Source: Sphingobacterium micropteri
Lineage (GTDB): Bacteria; Bacteroidota; Bacteroidia; Sphingobacteriales; Sphingobacteriaceae
Reading direction: 5' to 3'
DNA: 64,000 nt
Assembly: GCF_014692515.1 (NCBI RefSeq)
Contig: NZ_JACOIK010000006.1
Span: forward strand, 62,001 to 126,000
Positions 17,291 to 26,194 of the stretch are shown here, one piece after another. The position numbers were made by a program, and so were the translations under genes. The notes beneath the pieces are model-generated. The model saw only the letters and a program-made list of their open reading frames with translations. It had not been told where the DNA came from and did not search any database. Position 1 is the first letter of the stretch. Every line of letters starts with the position of its first letter.

Positions 17291-18109
17291 GATAATTTCA
17301 AAGGTGCTATTTTGTACATGTACATGGCCCCGCCCACCATGTACTTAATGACTATGTACAGTGACATAGTTAACAAGTCCCTGTAGTCGTTGGTTTTGAA
17401 CAGTATCAAAACGAACTTATTACCTGACATAACAAAAATGTCTTTTGAATGGTCAATGACCGCACGGGACTGTTCGGCGATGTTCCGTGCGTGGACGACG
17501 TTATCCTTGTAGCTGACGGCAAAGTCACGGAACATAATCAATAATTCACTTGACATGTCGACCTTGTTCCGGTACAAAGCAGACCTGTTACGTGCAGGTA
17601 TTCACATGTACTGTGCAGGCATTCACATGTACATGTACAAAGGCACGAAGAAATACGCCGTCGCTGTTTTCCCGTACACCGACGTGATCTCGTCGTACGA
17701 CTTGAACAGTACGCCGAGCAACGACACGGTTCTTTTGTATGGGATTGCGATACATTTGTCCACCGAGACCATCAAGTAGGCCTTCATGTTTATCTCCCTG
17801 TCCGGGATATTCGTTTTTCCCTATGCCGAAGCGAAGCTGCTGTCCATCATTCTCATTCTTTCGTGTGCCGGGAAGCAACTTCTGTGCGCCGACATGATTT
17901 CGGCATACGGCAACATGTTTGCCTTGAACAACGGAATGATCATCCCGTATGTCGACACGAAAAAGATAGCCGGAAGTTTCATCAGGTAGGGCAACGAAAC
18001 GATGTCGGCGGACGACGACATGACCCTCCTGCCCAACGATATGACGCTTCCGTCCGCCGAAGCGATACTTCCGTCCGGGTTGCTGATGACGTTGTCGTCG
18101 TCATTAGTG
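17291..18109 (-). repeat. Array of about 39 degenerate 21-bp units (heptapeptide periodicity)
   Basis: This 819-bp stretch divides into 39 units of 21 bp without remainder. Units starting at 17669 and every 21 bp to 18089 stay in register: unit bases 7-18 read approximately tcc/tac gcc/ggc gac/aac atg. Units before 17648 keep the period with a one-codon shift. The clearest neighbouring copies start at 17585 and 17606. On the plus strand the heptad reads about L-P-S-A-D-M-I, broken by TAG at 17384, 17510, 17777 and 17987. On the minus strand one frame reads about D-I-V-S-S-G-N per heptad, with only three internal stops (17602, 17623, 17821), and is in frame with the GH105 gene ending at 18115. 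I favour a decayed heptapeptide-repeat coding array or a non-coding tandem array; no intact gene is assignable. Confidence 0.8.
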
Positions 18110-18114
18110 ACTAT

Positions 18115-19224
18115 TTACTCTTCCAATAAAGCATTAACACACCATAGATAAGGAAACTGTCCGTGAAAATCACCTGTCCTGCGCGGGCGGTCATAATAAT
18201 ATTGCTTATCGTTCTTTTTGTTTGTACCAACACAAACCTCCGATACACTACCCCTTTCATCAACGTAATCTACCAAAGCTAACCACGCTTTACGGGCTGC
18301 CGGTGCATATTCTTTCGAATCCAGCCAACCTTGTTTCACGCCGGTGATGAACGCGTATGCAAACATGGCTGATCCCGATGTTTCTGCCCAACAATCCGCT
18401 TCATCAATCAATTGGTTCCACATACCATTCGGTTGTTGATATTGTTTTAAACTGGCCATCATTTTACGATATCCTTCCAAAATACGTGGACGATATTCGC
18501 TGTCCTCTGGTAAATAGCGTAGCAGTTCGGTCACACCTGCGGCCATCCAACCGTTACCGCGTCCCCAATAAAAGGGAACATCTGGTGCATGGTAAAACAA
18601 TCCATTCGGGCGTTGTAGCTCATCCAGATAAAGCACCATTTCCTTAGCTGCACGGTCGATATATTTCCGATCGCCAGTTACTTTGTAAGCTTCGCTCTGC
18701 ACGATGGTGATCATATACATGTCGTCTATCCACAGGCGTGTCTGCCAAGAATAGCCTTTATTAGCCCAAGCCTTTTCTTCGGCTTTAGCGTCCGCAGGCA
18801 CTTCCCATTGCGTGTCGGCATAGGGTAACCCAAGGTCGATGTAACGCTTATCCTCCGTGATACGATATAACGTCAAAGGTAGACTACCGAACATGTTCAG
18901 ATCCACATGGTTCTTAATCGGAAGTAATGCCTTGTCCTTGTCGAACAGCAGTTCAAAGCGATTTTTTAAATACGAGGTAAGATATTTGTCCTGCGTTAGT
19001 TCGGCAAAGTTGAGTCCACTTTTCCAATAAAACGTCTGCGGATAGCCTATCCACTTTCCAGCATGTAAGGCATTGCCCATATACACAAAACGATACGCGA
19101 TAAGTTTGCCAACCTCTTCTGGAGCATAACCTTCGGGAAAGTCGGTCAGTTCTTTATGTTGGGCGAATGAGAACTGAAAAGTACAAATTGTCAATAAAAA
19201 TAAAATTGTTTTTTTAAGCATCAT
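18115..19224 (-). CDS. GH105 unsaturated glycosyluronic hydrolase (second copy of the operon)
   Basis: A 369-residue secreted (alpha/alpha)6-barrel enzyme; signal peptide 1-21 (SFAQ). GH105 enzymes use an enol-ether hydration mechanism to release 4,5-unsaturated galacturonic or glucuronic acid from lyase products. Landmarks are NHVDLNMFGSL (105-115), WIDDMY with acid/base candidates D167/D168, HAPDVPFYW and WGRGNGW (220-226), and the C-terminal YYYDRPR/LWCVNALL. The operon holds another GH105 (25064-26170) that is about 88 percent identical over residues 135-230. This copy is the last gene of the minus-strand operon, and its TAA stop is directly followed, in the same frame, by the 21-bp repeat array. 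No polysaccharide lyase is in the window. Confidence 0.93.
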   Translation of the reverse strand: MMLKKTILFLLTICTFQFSFAQHKELTDFPEGYAPEEVGKLIAYRFVYMGNALHAGKWIGYPQTFYWKSGLNFAELTQDKYLTSYLKNRFELLFDKDKALLPIKNHVDLNMFGSLPLTLYRITEDKRYIDLGLPYADTQWEVPADAKAEEKAWANKGYSWQTRLWIDDMYMITIVQSEAYKVTGDRKYIDRAAKEMVLYLDELQRPNGLFYHAPDVPFYWGRGNGWMAAGVTELLRYLPEDSEYRPRILEGYRKMMASLKQYQQPNGMWNQLIDEADCWAETSGSAMFAYAFITGVKQGWLDSKEYAPAARKAWLALVDYVDERGSVSEVCVGTNKKNDKQYYYDRPRRTGDFHGQFPYLWCVNALLEE

Positions 19225-19250
19225 ATTGATTTTGGTAAAAGGATTATTTA

Positions 19251-20366
19251 TTAATTTCTGTTTTTGGGATTATAGATAGCAACGCCTACCTGGCTATCGG
19301 CACAACCGTAGTATAGAAACCATTTGTTCTTAAAATAGGCAAGACCTTGGATAAACACCGTGCCGTCCGGGTATTGTCCACTTTTTTCGAACGGCTCGGT
19401 GGGCACAAAGAAAGGTGTGTCTAGCCGACCGATAACCTTCGAAGGATTATTGATGTCAAAGAGTACCTGTCCTGCAGCATAGGTGTTAGCCGTATAATTT
19501 GTATCTCTACCGGCACCACCTTTATTTTTACCGTTGTACAACACTAAAATACCATGTTCAGTTAAGAGAGCCGGAGGGCCACATTCGGTCAAATCACTGT
19601 CAAAATAACCTCGGCGTGGTGTGACCACCAAATCCAGATCGCCCTTTTCATTTAAGGTGGGGACCCAATTGATGAGATCGTCCGATGTAGCAATATTCAT
19701 ATAGCGCTCGCCCCAATACATCATGTATTTTCCATTGACTTTGGTGATGACCTGTTTACCATTTTCTAATTTGGTAACGACAGATCCCGACTTGCAGAAT
19801 AAATCCTTAAACTTTCCGTTATGCGCTGTCTGGAAAGCAGGGCCGTGTTTGGTCCAATTCTTTAAATCGCGCGAAGTAGCCACGGCCAGGCGTGCCACCT
19901 TCCGATTCCATTGGGTATAAAGCATCACATATAGACCATCCGCTGTGACAGCAATACGCGGATCTTCACAACCGCCGGGCCATTCATTTTCTTTCTGTGC
20001 ATCCTCGTCGGGATAAAATACAGGTTTCTTCTCCCGCTTCATGTGAATACCATCTTTACTTTCGGCAATCCCGATACGGGAGGTACGTTTGCCGATACCC
20101 ATGCCGGATTTGTCTTCTCCGCGGTAGAGGACGTATATGCGATTATCCTTTACGACAGCCGCAGGATTGAAAATGTCACCCGCCTCCCAAGCGATTTCCT
20201 GTTTGCTCATTGGATCAAAGAAGGTGGTGTTTGGATCAGGGGAGATAATGGGGTTCACGCCCTCCGGCCGCACGAATGGGCCCAGAGACCAGTTATGGTG
20301 TATTTGTTGTGCTGGCGAATACAGTACAACAGATAGAAAGAGTAGGAGCAAGTGGAATCGTATCAT
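19251..20366 (-). CDS. GH130-like secreted mannosidase/phosphorylase-family protein
   Basis: A 371-residue five-bladed-propeller protein with a signal peptide (about 1-19). Family features are the N-terminal GDIFNPAAVV, YVLYRGED, the central GGCEDPRI, MYWGERYMN and the closing FLYYGCADSQVGVA, which together point to the GH130 (DUF377-type) family. That family contains phosphorylases and hydrolases of beta-mannosides. A periplasmic signal peptide argues for a hydrolase, because phosphorylases act in the cytosol where phosphate and sugar phosphates are used. In this arabinose/uronate setting the true substrate may not be mannose. It is spaced 26 bp from the downstream GH105 and 8 bp from the upstream (alpha/alpha)6 hydrolase. 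Confidence 0.8.
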   Translation of the reverse strand: MIRFHLLLLFLSVVLYSPAQQIHHNWSLGPFVRPEGVNPIISPDPNTTFFDPMSKQEIAWEAGDIFNPAAVVKDNRIYVLYRGEDKSGMGIGKRTSRIGIAESKDGIHMKREKKPVFYPDEDAQKENEWPGGCEDPRIAVTADGLYVMLYTQWNRKVARLAVATSRDLKNWTKHGPAFQTAHNGKFKDLFCKSGSVVTKLENGKQVITKVNGKYMMYWGERYMNIATSDDLINWVPTLNEKGDLDLVVTPRRGYFDSDLTECGPPALLTEHGILVLYNGKNKGGAGRDTNYTANTYAAGQVLFDINNPSKVIGRLDTPFFVPTEPFEKSGQYPDGTVFIQGLAYFKNKWFLYYGCADSQVGVAIYNPKNRN

Positions 20367-20374
20367 AATATCGT

Positions 20375-23194
20375 TTATTGCGGTTTTATTTCTAAATTAA
20401 AAATTTTGTTGTGTTTTTTCTCCAGGGCAATTTTTATCGTGTATAATCCATCGAGTACTTTATTCAGCGGGACACTTTTGCCATTGAGCGTGGCTTGGTA
20501 ATCGTAGGCATCATTCAAGCAGAAAAGCAGCGAGGAGGAATGCTCACCTTGGTCTGCAAACAATCGAAACTGGCCCTCAAATCCATTGTTTTCCGCATAG
20601 AATTTTTGTGCAAGTGGCCATACATTGAATCCGTGCGTCACGTTTCCAGGTCGATATAAGGAATTGAACCAATTCAGCACGGGCGAAGATAGTGCCCCAA
20701 ACTGATGCCAACCACCGCCGTTTCCCGTTTCTACACTAAAATTTTCCCAACAGTTATATGTCGCTTCTGTTTCTCTTTTCCAAACGTCCAATGCCGTTTG
20801 CGCAATCTGTATCGCCTTTTCTGGTTCATCCAGATCCAACATGGTCTTCCAGATAAACCATTGATGTGGCATCCACACTCTGCCGTTCCAATACCCGTCT
20901 TTGTTGTAGTATGGTGCGGATTGATCGATTGCGGTAATGCCTTGGTCTGTCCATAAGTTATTTTTGCTGAAGATATGATCGACTAACCGTTTCTGCTGCT
21001 CAGGGGTACATATACCAGCAATTAATGGGCTAATGCCATCGATACCCATGTTGAAATTAACACCGGAATCATGTTGCAATATAGTCGTAGGTTCTCCCTG
21101 TTCATCATGTTGCACATAACCAAAATAACCGGATGTTTCATCCCACGACCAGGTTTGCAAAGCTTTGCTATATAGCTGGATATCTTCATCGTAATTTTTT
21201 ATATCTTGTCGGTAGCCTAAATGCGTTGCCGCCATTTTCAGTAATTTGGCGAATCGGATCTGATGCGAGGTGTTGACGGTCGCCGCTGTAGATTTTGCCC
21301 GTTTATGTCTGTGCATATATACTTGCGGGCTGTAGTCGTCCCATCCGCCAGAGTTATAGAATATATCCCAGGTTTGTATCAAATTTGATTTAAGTTTTCG
21401 TGTAGACGAGCTTTCCAAGCCATTTAGATAGTCATAATAACGTTTCAGTCGTGGATAAAAGTACGCGAGGTACTCTTTATTTTGCGTGTCGTTCCACAGC
21501 TCATTAAAAAGATATGCTTGCACGGGTAGTGGAGTGCCGTGCTCTAAGAAGGCAGATTGCTCATTAACGCCCATGGTATAGGCATTGAGGCTCTCCAGTG
21601 CACGCCCTAAATTCAATTTGCTATAACCCAAACCGATGAAGCCCGCGTCCCAAGTGTAAAACGCGCTCCACCTCTTGCCGGGTGTCGTGTGTTTAAGATA
21701 TTTATTGCCGGCAAATGTCGGATAGTTAACGTTGGTAAGCGTGGTTGCCGCCATAAGCTGCTGGCTGAAAATATAAGGTTCGCCAGCTTTGTTTACTTGC
21801 CAACGATCGGAGATAGCTGGTTGCTGCCGGTAAATTCTTTCGATAGTTGGCTCATCAAAATGAAAGTCTTTCATTTTGCGCAGCACCTCCTCCATGCTAT
21901 TCCCATAAACAACATACGCGTACCGGTTTACCTCCTGACCAGGAGCAACAACTATCGGAGCCGCGTAAATATTTTCAAAGTAATCCCTATTGTTGCCGCC
22001 TATTTTTGATTTGTTGGTCGATCGGTGATCTTTTTTGATTAAATGATCAAGATGAGCTAATGCTTTGTCAGGGTTGTCGTCAAATAATATCCTCCGATCA
22101 GCAAGGCTATCGGTCCATAGTATACCATAGTACTCCTCTATATCGTCGTATTTATATATCGCAGCATGCCTTAAATCACTTTTGATTTCTTGCGGTATCC
22201 GATTGATGGATTCTTCCTGAAATTTGATGTGTTTTATTTCATCTTGCTGCAGGAGCATGAATCCGTCTAACGCAATTTTGCCTTTGTTTAAGGTTTTTAG
22301 CGTCAAGTTCAGCGCACCATTTGGTATATCTTCGACAGCGATTGGTACTAGGGAGTACCCCTTTGTATAAGGCAGGGTCGCAGTTGTGCCGGTGTTATTG
22401 TTGAGGGAGATGCTTAGCTGCGCGTCATCCTGATCAACCGAACGGTAACGGATCAGCAGGACACCGTGCTGCAGATTTCGATCGTTTTTCAGGCTATAGG
22501 TGAGCTGCTCGCCCGAATTTTTTCCCGTTACAATGGCCGTTTTACTGGCGGCATTTTCATCTCTAATCTGACCTCTTAACTGTCCGTCGTAAATCAAATT
22601 GTAGTTAAAGGCTTTAATCGAATCTGTAAAGTCCAGATAATCGGAAGCTTGATTAAACACGACATCATGAGGTTTGATAATGGCCATCCTTTTTTGGTAA
22701 GGGTACTGGATCGAAGCGAAGATGTTGAGTGCCATGCTGCGGGTACGGTCTGTATTATTTACATAAGCCGCCCGAATAAGACGACTGTTTTCGTCTACTT
22801 TGCTAAACGAAACATCGCAGTATACCTGGTCTTTCCATTCCAGCTGAAACCTATAGGCAAAATAGGAAAGGTCTGCTGAGGCATCCCACGGATGATAACC
22901 GGACTCCCGTTGCGTGCTGGCCAATGGTGTGACGTTTCGAAAATAGAGCGAGGGCTGTACCACCACATCAAATCGAATACCGTCATTTTTTGCAGGCACA
23001 TGCGATATGCCGTTAAATTTAGTGGAATAGGGACCCCATGCCGGTAAAGCCATGTCGTGTGTGTTTTCCAGCGACTGGGTAAAGCCCGGTACCCACGCTT
23101 CATAGATAGTGGGTGCGGGCTGGGCAGAAAGATTTGTCACCGATGTCAGCATCAGTATGGTAAAGGATAAGTAGTCTAATAGTGACTTTATCAT
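20375..23194 (-). CDS. Large (alpha/alpha)6-barrel glycosidase, GH63/MGH1-like
   Basis: A 939-residue secreted protein (signal peptide about 1-24). Residues about 30-400 look like an all-beta domain with an inserted lectin-like segment (about 215-330). The C-terminal 500 residues look like the (alpha/alpha)6 toroid of GH63 and mannosylglycerate-hydrolase-like (MGH1) enzymes, with FYTWDAGFIGLGY, NSGGWDDYSPQ, NFNMGIDGISPLI, YWNGRVWMPHQWF and YNCWENFS signatures. Candidate acids are the Asp residues of the YTWDAG and GGWDDY motifs. Such enzymes hydrolyse alpha-linked sugars with inversion; I cannot name the substrate. Related families on plant and algal glycans include several little-characterised groups. 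It lies mid-operon, 27 bp after the Asp-box/CBM9 gene. Confidence 0.72.
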   Translation of the reverse strand: MIKSLLDYLSFTILMLTSVTNLSAQPAPTIYEAWVPGFTQSLENTHDMALPAWGPYSTKFNGISHVPAKNDGIRFDVVVQPSLYFRNVTPLASTQRESGYHPWDASADLSYFAYRFQLEWKDQVYCDVSFSKVDENSRLIRAAYVNNTDRTRSMALNIFASIQYPYQKRMAIIKPHDVVFNQASDYLDFTDSIKAFNYNLIYDGQLRGQIRDENAASKTAIVTGKNSGEQLTYSLKNDRNLQHGVLLIRYRSVDQDDAQLSISLNNNTGTTATLPYTKGYSLVPIAVEDIPNGALNLTLKTLNKGKIALDGFMLLQQDEIKHIKFQEESINRIPQEIKSDLRHAAIYKYDDIEEYYGILWTDSLADRRILFDDNPDKALAHLDHLIKKDHRSTNKSKIGGNNRDYFENIYAAPIVVAPGQEVNRYAYVVYGNSMEEVLRKMKDFHFDEPTIERIYRQQPAISDRWQVNKAGEPYIFSQQLMAATTLTNVNYPTFAGNKYLKHTTPGKRWSAFYTWDAGFIGLGYSKLNLGRALESLNAYTMGVNEQSAFLEHGTPLPVQAYLFNELWNDTQNKEYLAYFYPRLKRYYDYLNGLESSSTRKLKSNLIQTWDIFYNSGGWDDYSPQVYMHRHKRAKSTAATVNTSHQIRFAKLLKMAATHLGYRQDIKNYDEDIQLYSKALQTWSWDETSGYFGYVQHDEQGEPTTILQHDSGVNFNMGIDGISPLIAGICTPEQQKRLVDHIFSKNNLWTDQGITAIDQSAPYYNKDGYWNGRVWMPHQWFIWKTMLDLDEPEKAIQIAQTALDVWKRETEATYNCWENFSVETGNGGGWHQFGALSSPVLNWFNSLYRPGNVTHGFNVWPLAQKFYAENNGFEGQFRLFADQGEHSSSLLFCLNDAYDYQATLNGKSVPLNKVLDGLYTIKIALEKKHNKIFNLEIKPQ

Positions 23195-23221
23195 ACTTGT
23201 CGTGTATCGTTTCGTCTCATT

Positions 23222-25042
23222 TTATAGTCCTGTAATGGGTATCCATTTCGTTGTGCTTGTTCCACTCGTGCTTGTCAGGGCATCTTCGCCATTTTCGCTA
23301 TCGTGAAGAGCGAAATTCACCAATAATCGTCCCGATTTGATTGTTAACTTGGACCGAGGAATAGATAATTCCACTATATAGCCGTGATCACGGTCGAAGT
23401 TGGCGTCAAGCGTACCTTTGAAGTTGGATTTAACATTTGCATCTAGACCGCCATTCGTCCATCCACTGGTGTACATGGAGGTCTGTTTCAACCCATCATA
23501 TGCTACTTTGAGTCGGTAGGCTCCTTCACCCAAGACGTCCTTGTCTGCAGCGCTTATATAAATCATGGCGTAGTCATCCTTGGAAAGCATGTGGTCGAGC
23601 ACCTCGACTAAGAAATATACACTGTCATTATTTGCTGCTATGCGGAGCGTGGCTTGTGCCTGTGATTTTTCACCTACAAAAAGCGCTTCGTCGGTATTTT
23701 TCCAGTCGGCATTGTCACCATCTACTTCAACGTTTCGCTGTACAGCATGAATACGATGATTAAGTATAAATTTAGCTAGTGTAACTTCGCCTTTCCCGGT
23801 GTTTGGCATCACACCGATAATTTGGTGACTATCCTCTAGTTCCAATGAACCCCAATACCCACTGGTGAATACAGAAGGAGAATAGTTTTCACCGAAGTTA
23901 CGTGCTTTTGCATCGCCCATCTTGAGATGAAATCTGGAATTGTGGTTGTATGAAAGAACGGTCTCTCCCGATGGGAACTGTCTAAGATAGGGAGCGCTAC
24001 CTGCGAAAGCAAGGTCATTGCGATCTTCAGGACCTTCTTCATCCACGGAAAGATGCTCCCATTGACCGTCTTCGCCAGAGTAGGCAAACGATATGTGATA
24101 ACCACCAATATTGGCTTCAAGTGCAGCCGCCAGTTCGTTGCTCTCGTTTAATTTGATCACGGAAGGCATTTGGTTATTAAAATATGTATTTCCGTCCTTC
24201 ACGTGTTTTGTCCGTAGCACGTAATAAGGATCTGAACCGAAAGAAGGTGTCCAGGTGTGGCCATTGTCGTTGGACACAACCATGGCCGTACCGGTGTCTG
24301 TTCCTTCAATAAGGGTACGATCACTATCCGTAAAATAACAGTGGATTTCACCCGAAGGTAACTGCAACAAATAGGGTTCCCAGTTGACGCCTTGATAAAT
24401 CTCTATGGGTTCGCTCCAAGTTTTTCCGTGGTCTGTGCTCCGTCGCAACGCAAGGCCGGCATCGAGCGGCCTCTCCCGGTAACCAACATTGGCACGGTAT
24501 GAAGCTACCGCTACGATATCCCCGTTAGCTAATACGAGCGCGTCGCAGGTCGCGAATCGACGTTCATTTTCTCCGCCTTTGCTGTCGACAATCCTATAAT
24601 TCTGATAGATTTTGCCTTTTGGTGTCCATGTCACCAAATCATTACTAAGGGCGTAATCGCAACTCGCACCGATGGTTTGCGGAGCATTGTGGTAAAATAG
24701 GATATAAGTCCCATTGGCCAACTTTTTAATACGTGGATAACGCGGATTATCAACACCAAGACCAGTCTTACCGATGCCGATGTAACTTCTGTAATTCATT
24801 TTCAGGGATGAACGAGAGGTGAAATCAGCATGGGAATTGAGAACTGGCGCTCCTTGATTGAGCTGTTCGATAGGTGTGATCTGCAAATCTATTACCGGAC
24901 TTTCAGGATCACCTTTCTTTGGTTCTTCTGGTTTGGGTTCATCGGGTTTCTGTGGATCAGCTCCTTTCTCACATGCCGCCAATAAACAACATACCGTAGT
25001 GAATAAAAGGCCCGTTTTGATTATACTTTTCTTCCAATTCAT
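23222..25042 (-). CDS. Asp-box propeller (sialidase/GH93-like) with C-terminal CBM9-like domain, lipoprotein
   Basis: A 606-residue lipoprotein (C24, LAAC) with a Pro/Glu/Lys-rich linker (about 27-48) that would hold it off the membrane. The six-bladed propeller (about 75-430) contains Asp boxes STDHGKTW and SNDNGHTW. This is the sialidase superfamily fold, shared with GH33 sialidases and GH93 exo-arabinanases. GH93 would fit the arabinan-type GH43 neighbours better than sialidase, and I do not see the sialidase arginine triad clearly. The last 165 residues match a CBM9-like sugar-binding sandwich, ending in the RLLVNFALHDSE and KWIPITGL strands. Catalysis is inferred from fold only. Confidence 0.74.
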   Translation of the reverse strand: MNWKKSIIKTGLLFTTVCCLLAACEKGADPQKPDEPKPEEPKKGDPESPVIDLQITPIEQLNQGAPVLNSHADFTSRSSLKMNYRSYIGIGKTGLGVDNPRYPRIKKLANGTYILFYHNAPQTIGASCDYALSNDLVTWTPKGKIYQNYRIVDSKGGENERRFATCDALVLANGDIVAVASYRANVGYRERPLDAGLALRRSTDHGKTWSEPIEIYQGVNWEPYLLQLPSGEIHCYFTDSDRTLIEGTDTGTAMVVSNDNGHTWTPSFGSDPYYVLRTKHVKDGNTYFNNQMPSVIKLNESNELAAALEANIGGYHISFAYSGEDGQWEHLSVDEEGPEDRNDLAFAGSAPYLRQFPSGETVLSYNHNSRFHLKMGDAKARNFGENYSPSVFTSGYWGSLELEDSHQIIGVMPNTGKGEVTLAKFILNHRIHAVQRNVEVDGDNADWKNTDEALFVGEKSQAQATLRIAANNDSVYFLVEVLDHMLSKDDYAMIYISAADKDVLGEGAYRLKVAYDGLKQTSMYTSGWTNGGLDANVKSNFKGTLDANFDRDHGYIVELSIPRSKLTIKSGRLLVNFALHDSENGEDALTSTSGTSTTKWIPITGL

Positions 25043-25063
25043 AACTTCTGCTGTTAGTCCATG

Positions 25064-26170
25064 CTATTTTCCCAGTAGAGCGGCCGCACACCAAAGATAA
25101 GGCGCCTGTCCATGAAGATCTCCCGGATTACGTGGGCGGTCATAGTAGTATTGCTTATCGTTCTTTTTTCCCGTTCCGATGCAAATCTCTGTCACGTTGT
25201 TGCGATCGTCAATAAAAGGGATCATCGCTAGCCAAGCCTTACGAGCTGCTGGGGCATATTCTGCCGCATCTAACCAGCCTTCCTGCACACCGACAATAAA
25301 AGCATAGGTGAACATGGCTGTTCCAGAAGTTTCTGCCCAAAATGTCGGTTCATCAATCAATTGGTTCCACATGCCGCTTGGTTGCTGGTGTTCTTTCAAG
25401 CTTTTCATCATCTTTAAATAGCCTTCCATGATACGGGGACGATCTGGATGGTCTTCGGGCATCATGCGCATAAGATCGGGCATACCGACAGCCATCCACC
25501 CGTCTCCACGTGCCCAATAATAGGGTACATCCGGAGCATGATAGAACAATCCGTTCGGGCGTTGCAACTCATCTAGATACATCACCATTTCTTTGGCCGC
25601 GCGGTCTAGGTATTTCTTGTCACCGGTCACTTTATAGGCTTCTCCTTGAACAACAGTAATCATGTACATATCATCGATCCAGAGACGTGTCTGCCAGGAG
25701 TACCCCTTATCTGCCCAAGCTTTCTCCTCTGCTTTGGCATTTGCGGGAACTTCCCATTGGGTATCTGCATACTTTAACCCTAATTCTTTGTAACGCTCAT
25801 CCTTATTGATTTGATAGAGTTTCAGTGCGAGACTTCCGAACATATTGTAATCCACGTGATTCATAGGAGGAAGCAACGCTTTTTCATACGTGAAAAATGG
25901 CTCGAACTTATTCTCTAGTTGTTTAATGAGTTTTTTGTCATCTGTTTTCAAGGCGTAGTCCAACGCCCCATTCCAGGCGCAGACGCTAGCGTAATGCATC
26001 CATCTCCCGGCATAAAGGTCATGTCGACTACCGACAAAATGATCGGCTAGCCGTTTTCCGACTTCCTTCGGTGTTGATCCTTTTGGAAAACTTTTTAATG
26101 AATTGTCTTGGGAAAATAGCAGTTGCAGCGAACATACTCCAACTAACAATAAAAATATCTTTTTTAACAT
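25064..26170 (-). CDS. GH105 unsaturated glycosyluronic hydrolase (first copy of the operon)
   Basis: A 368-residue paralogue of the GH105 at 18115-19224, with a signal peptide ending near residue 20 (LLFSQ). It keeps NHVDYNMFGSL, WIDDMYM (D166/D167), HAPDVPYYW, WARGDGW (219-225) and the YYYDRPR/LWCAAALL end. The central core differs from the other copy at only 11 of about 96 positions, while the N-terminal third is much more different. This suggests a shared uronide chemistry but different leaving groups. The gene follows the sulfatase by 24 bp and precedes the Asp-box protein by 21 bp, so it is promoter-proximal compared with its twin. Confidence 0.93.
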   Translation of the reverse strand: MLKKIFLLLVGVCSLQLLFSQDNSLKSFPKGSTPKEVGKRLADHFVGSRHDLYAGRWMHYASVCAWNGALDYALKTDDKKLIKQLENKFEPFFTYEKALLPPMNHVDYNMFGSLALKLYQINKDERYKELGLKYADTQWEVPANAKAEEKAWADKGYSWQTRLWIDDMYMITVVQGEAYKVTGDKKYLDRAAKEMVMYLDELQRPNGLFYHAPDVPYYWARGDGWMAVGMPDLMRMMPEDHPDRPRIMEGYLKMMKSLKEHQQPSGMWNQLIDEPTFWAETSGTAMFTYAFIVGVQEGWLDAAEYAPAARKAWLAMIPFIDDRNNVTEICIGTGKKNDKQYYYDRPRNPGDLHGQAPYLWCAAALLGK

Positions 26171-26194
26171 AAGGTTTGTTTTTAGTGATTAGAT

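Noticed and set aside
17212..17577. 121-codon minus-strand frame that could be a small gene
   Set aside because: It shows the same heptad period as the rest of the array and its final part is the terminator of the GH43 operon; treated as part of the decayed repeat.
17863..18129. 88-codon plus-strand frame, Arg/His/Asp-rich, in the repeat array
   Set aside because: It is a by-product of the 21-bp periodicity; no start context, and it runs into the GH105 3' end.
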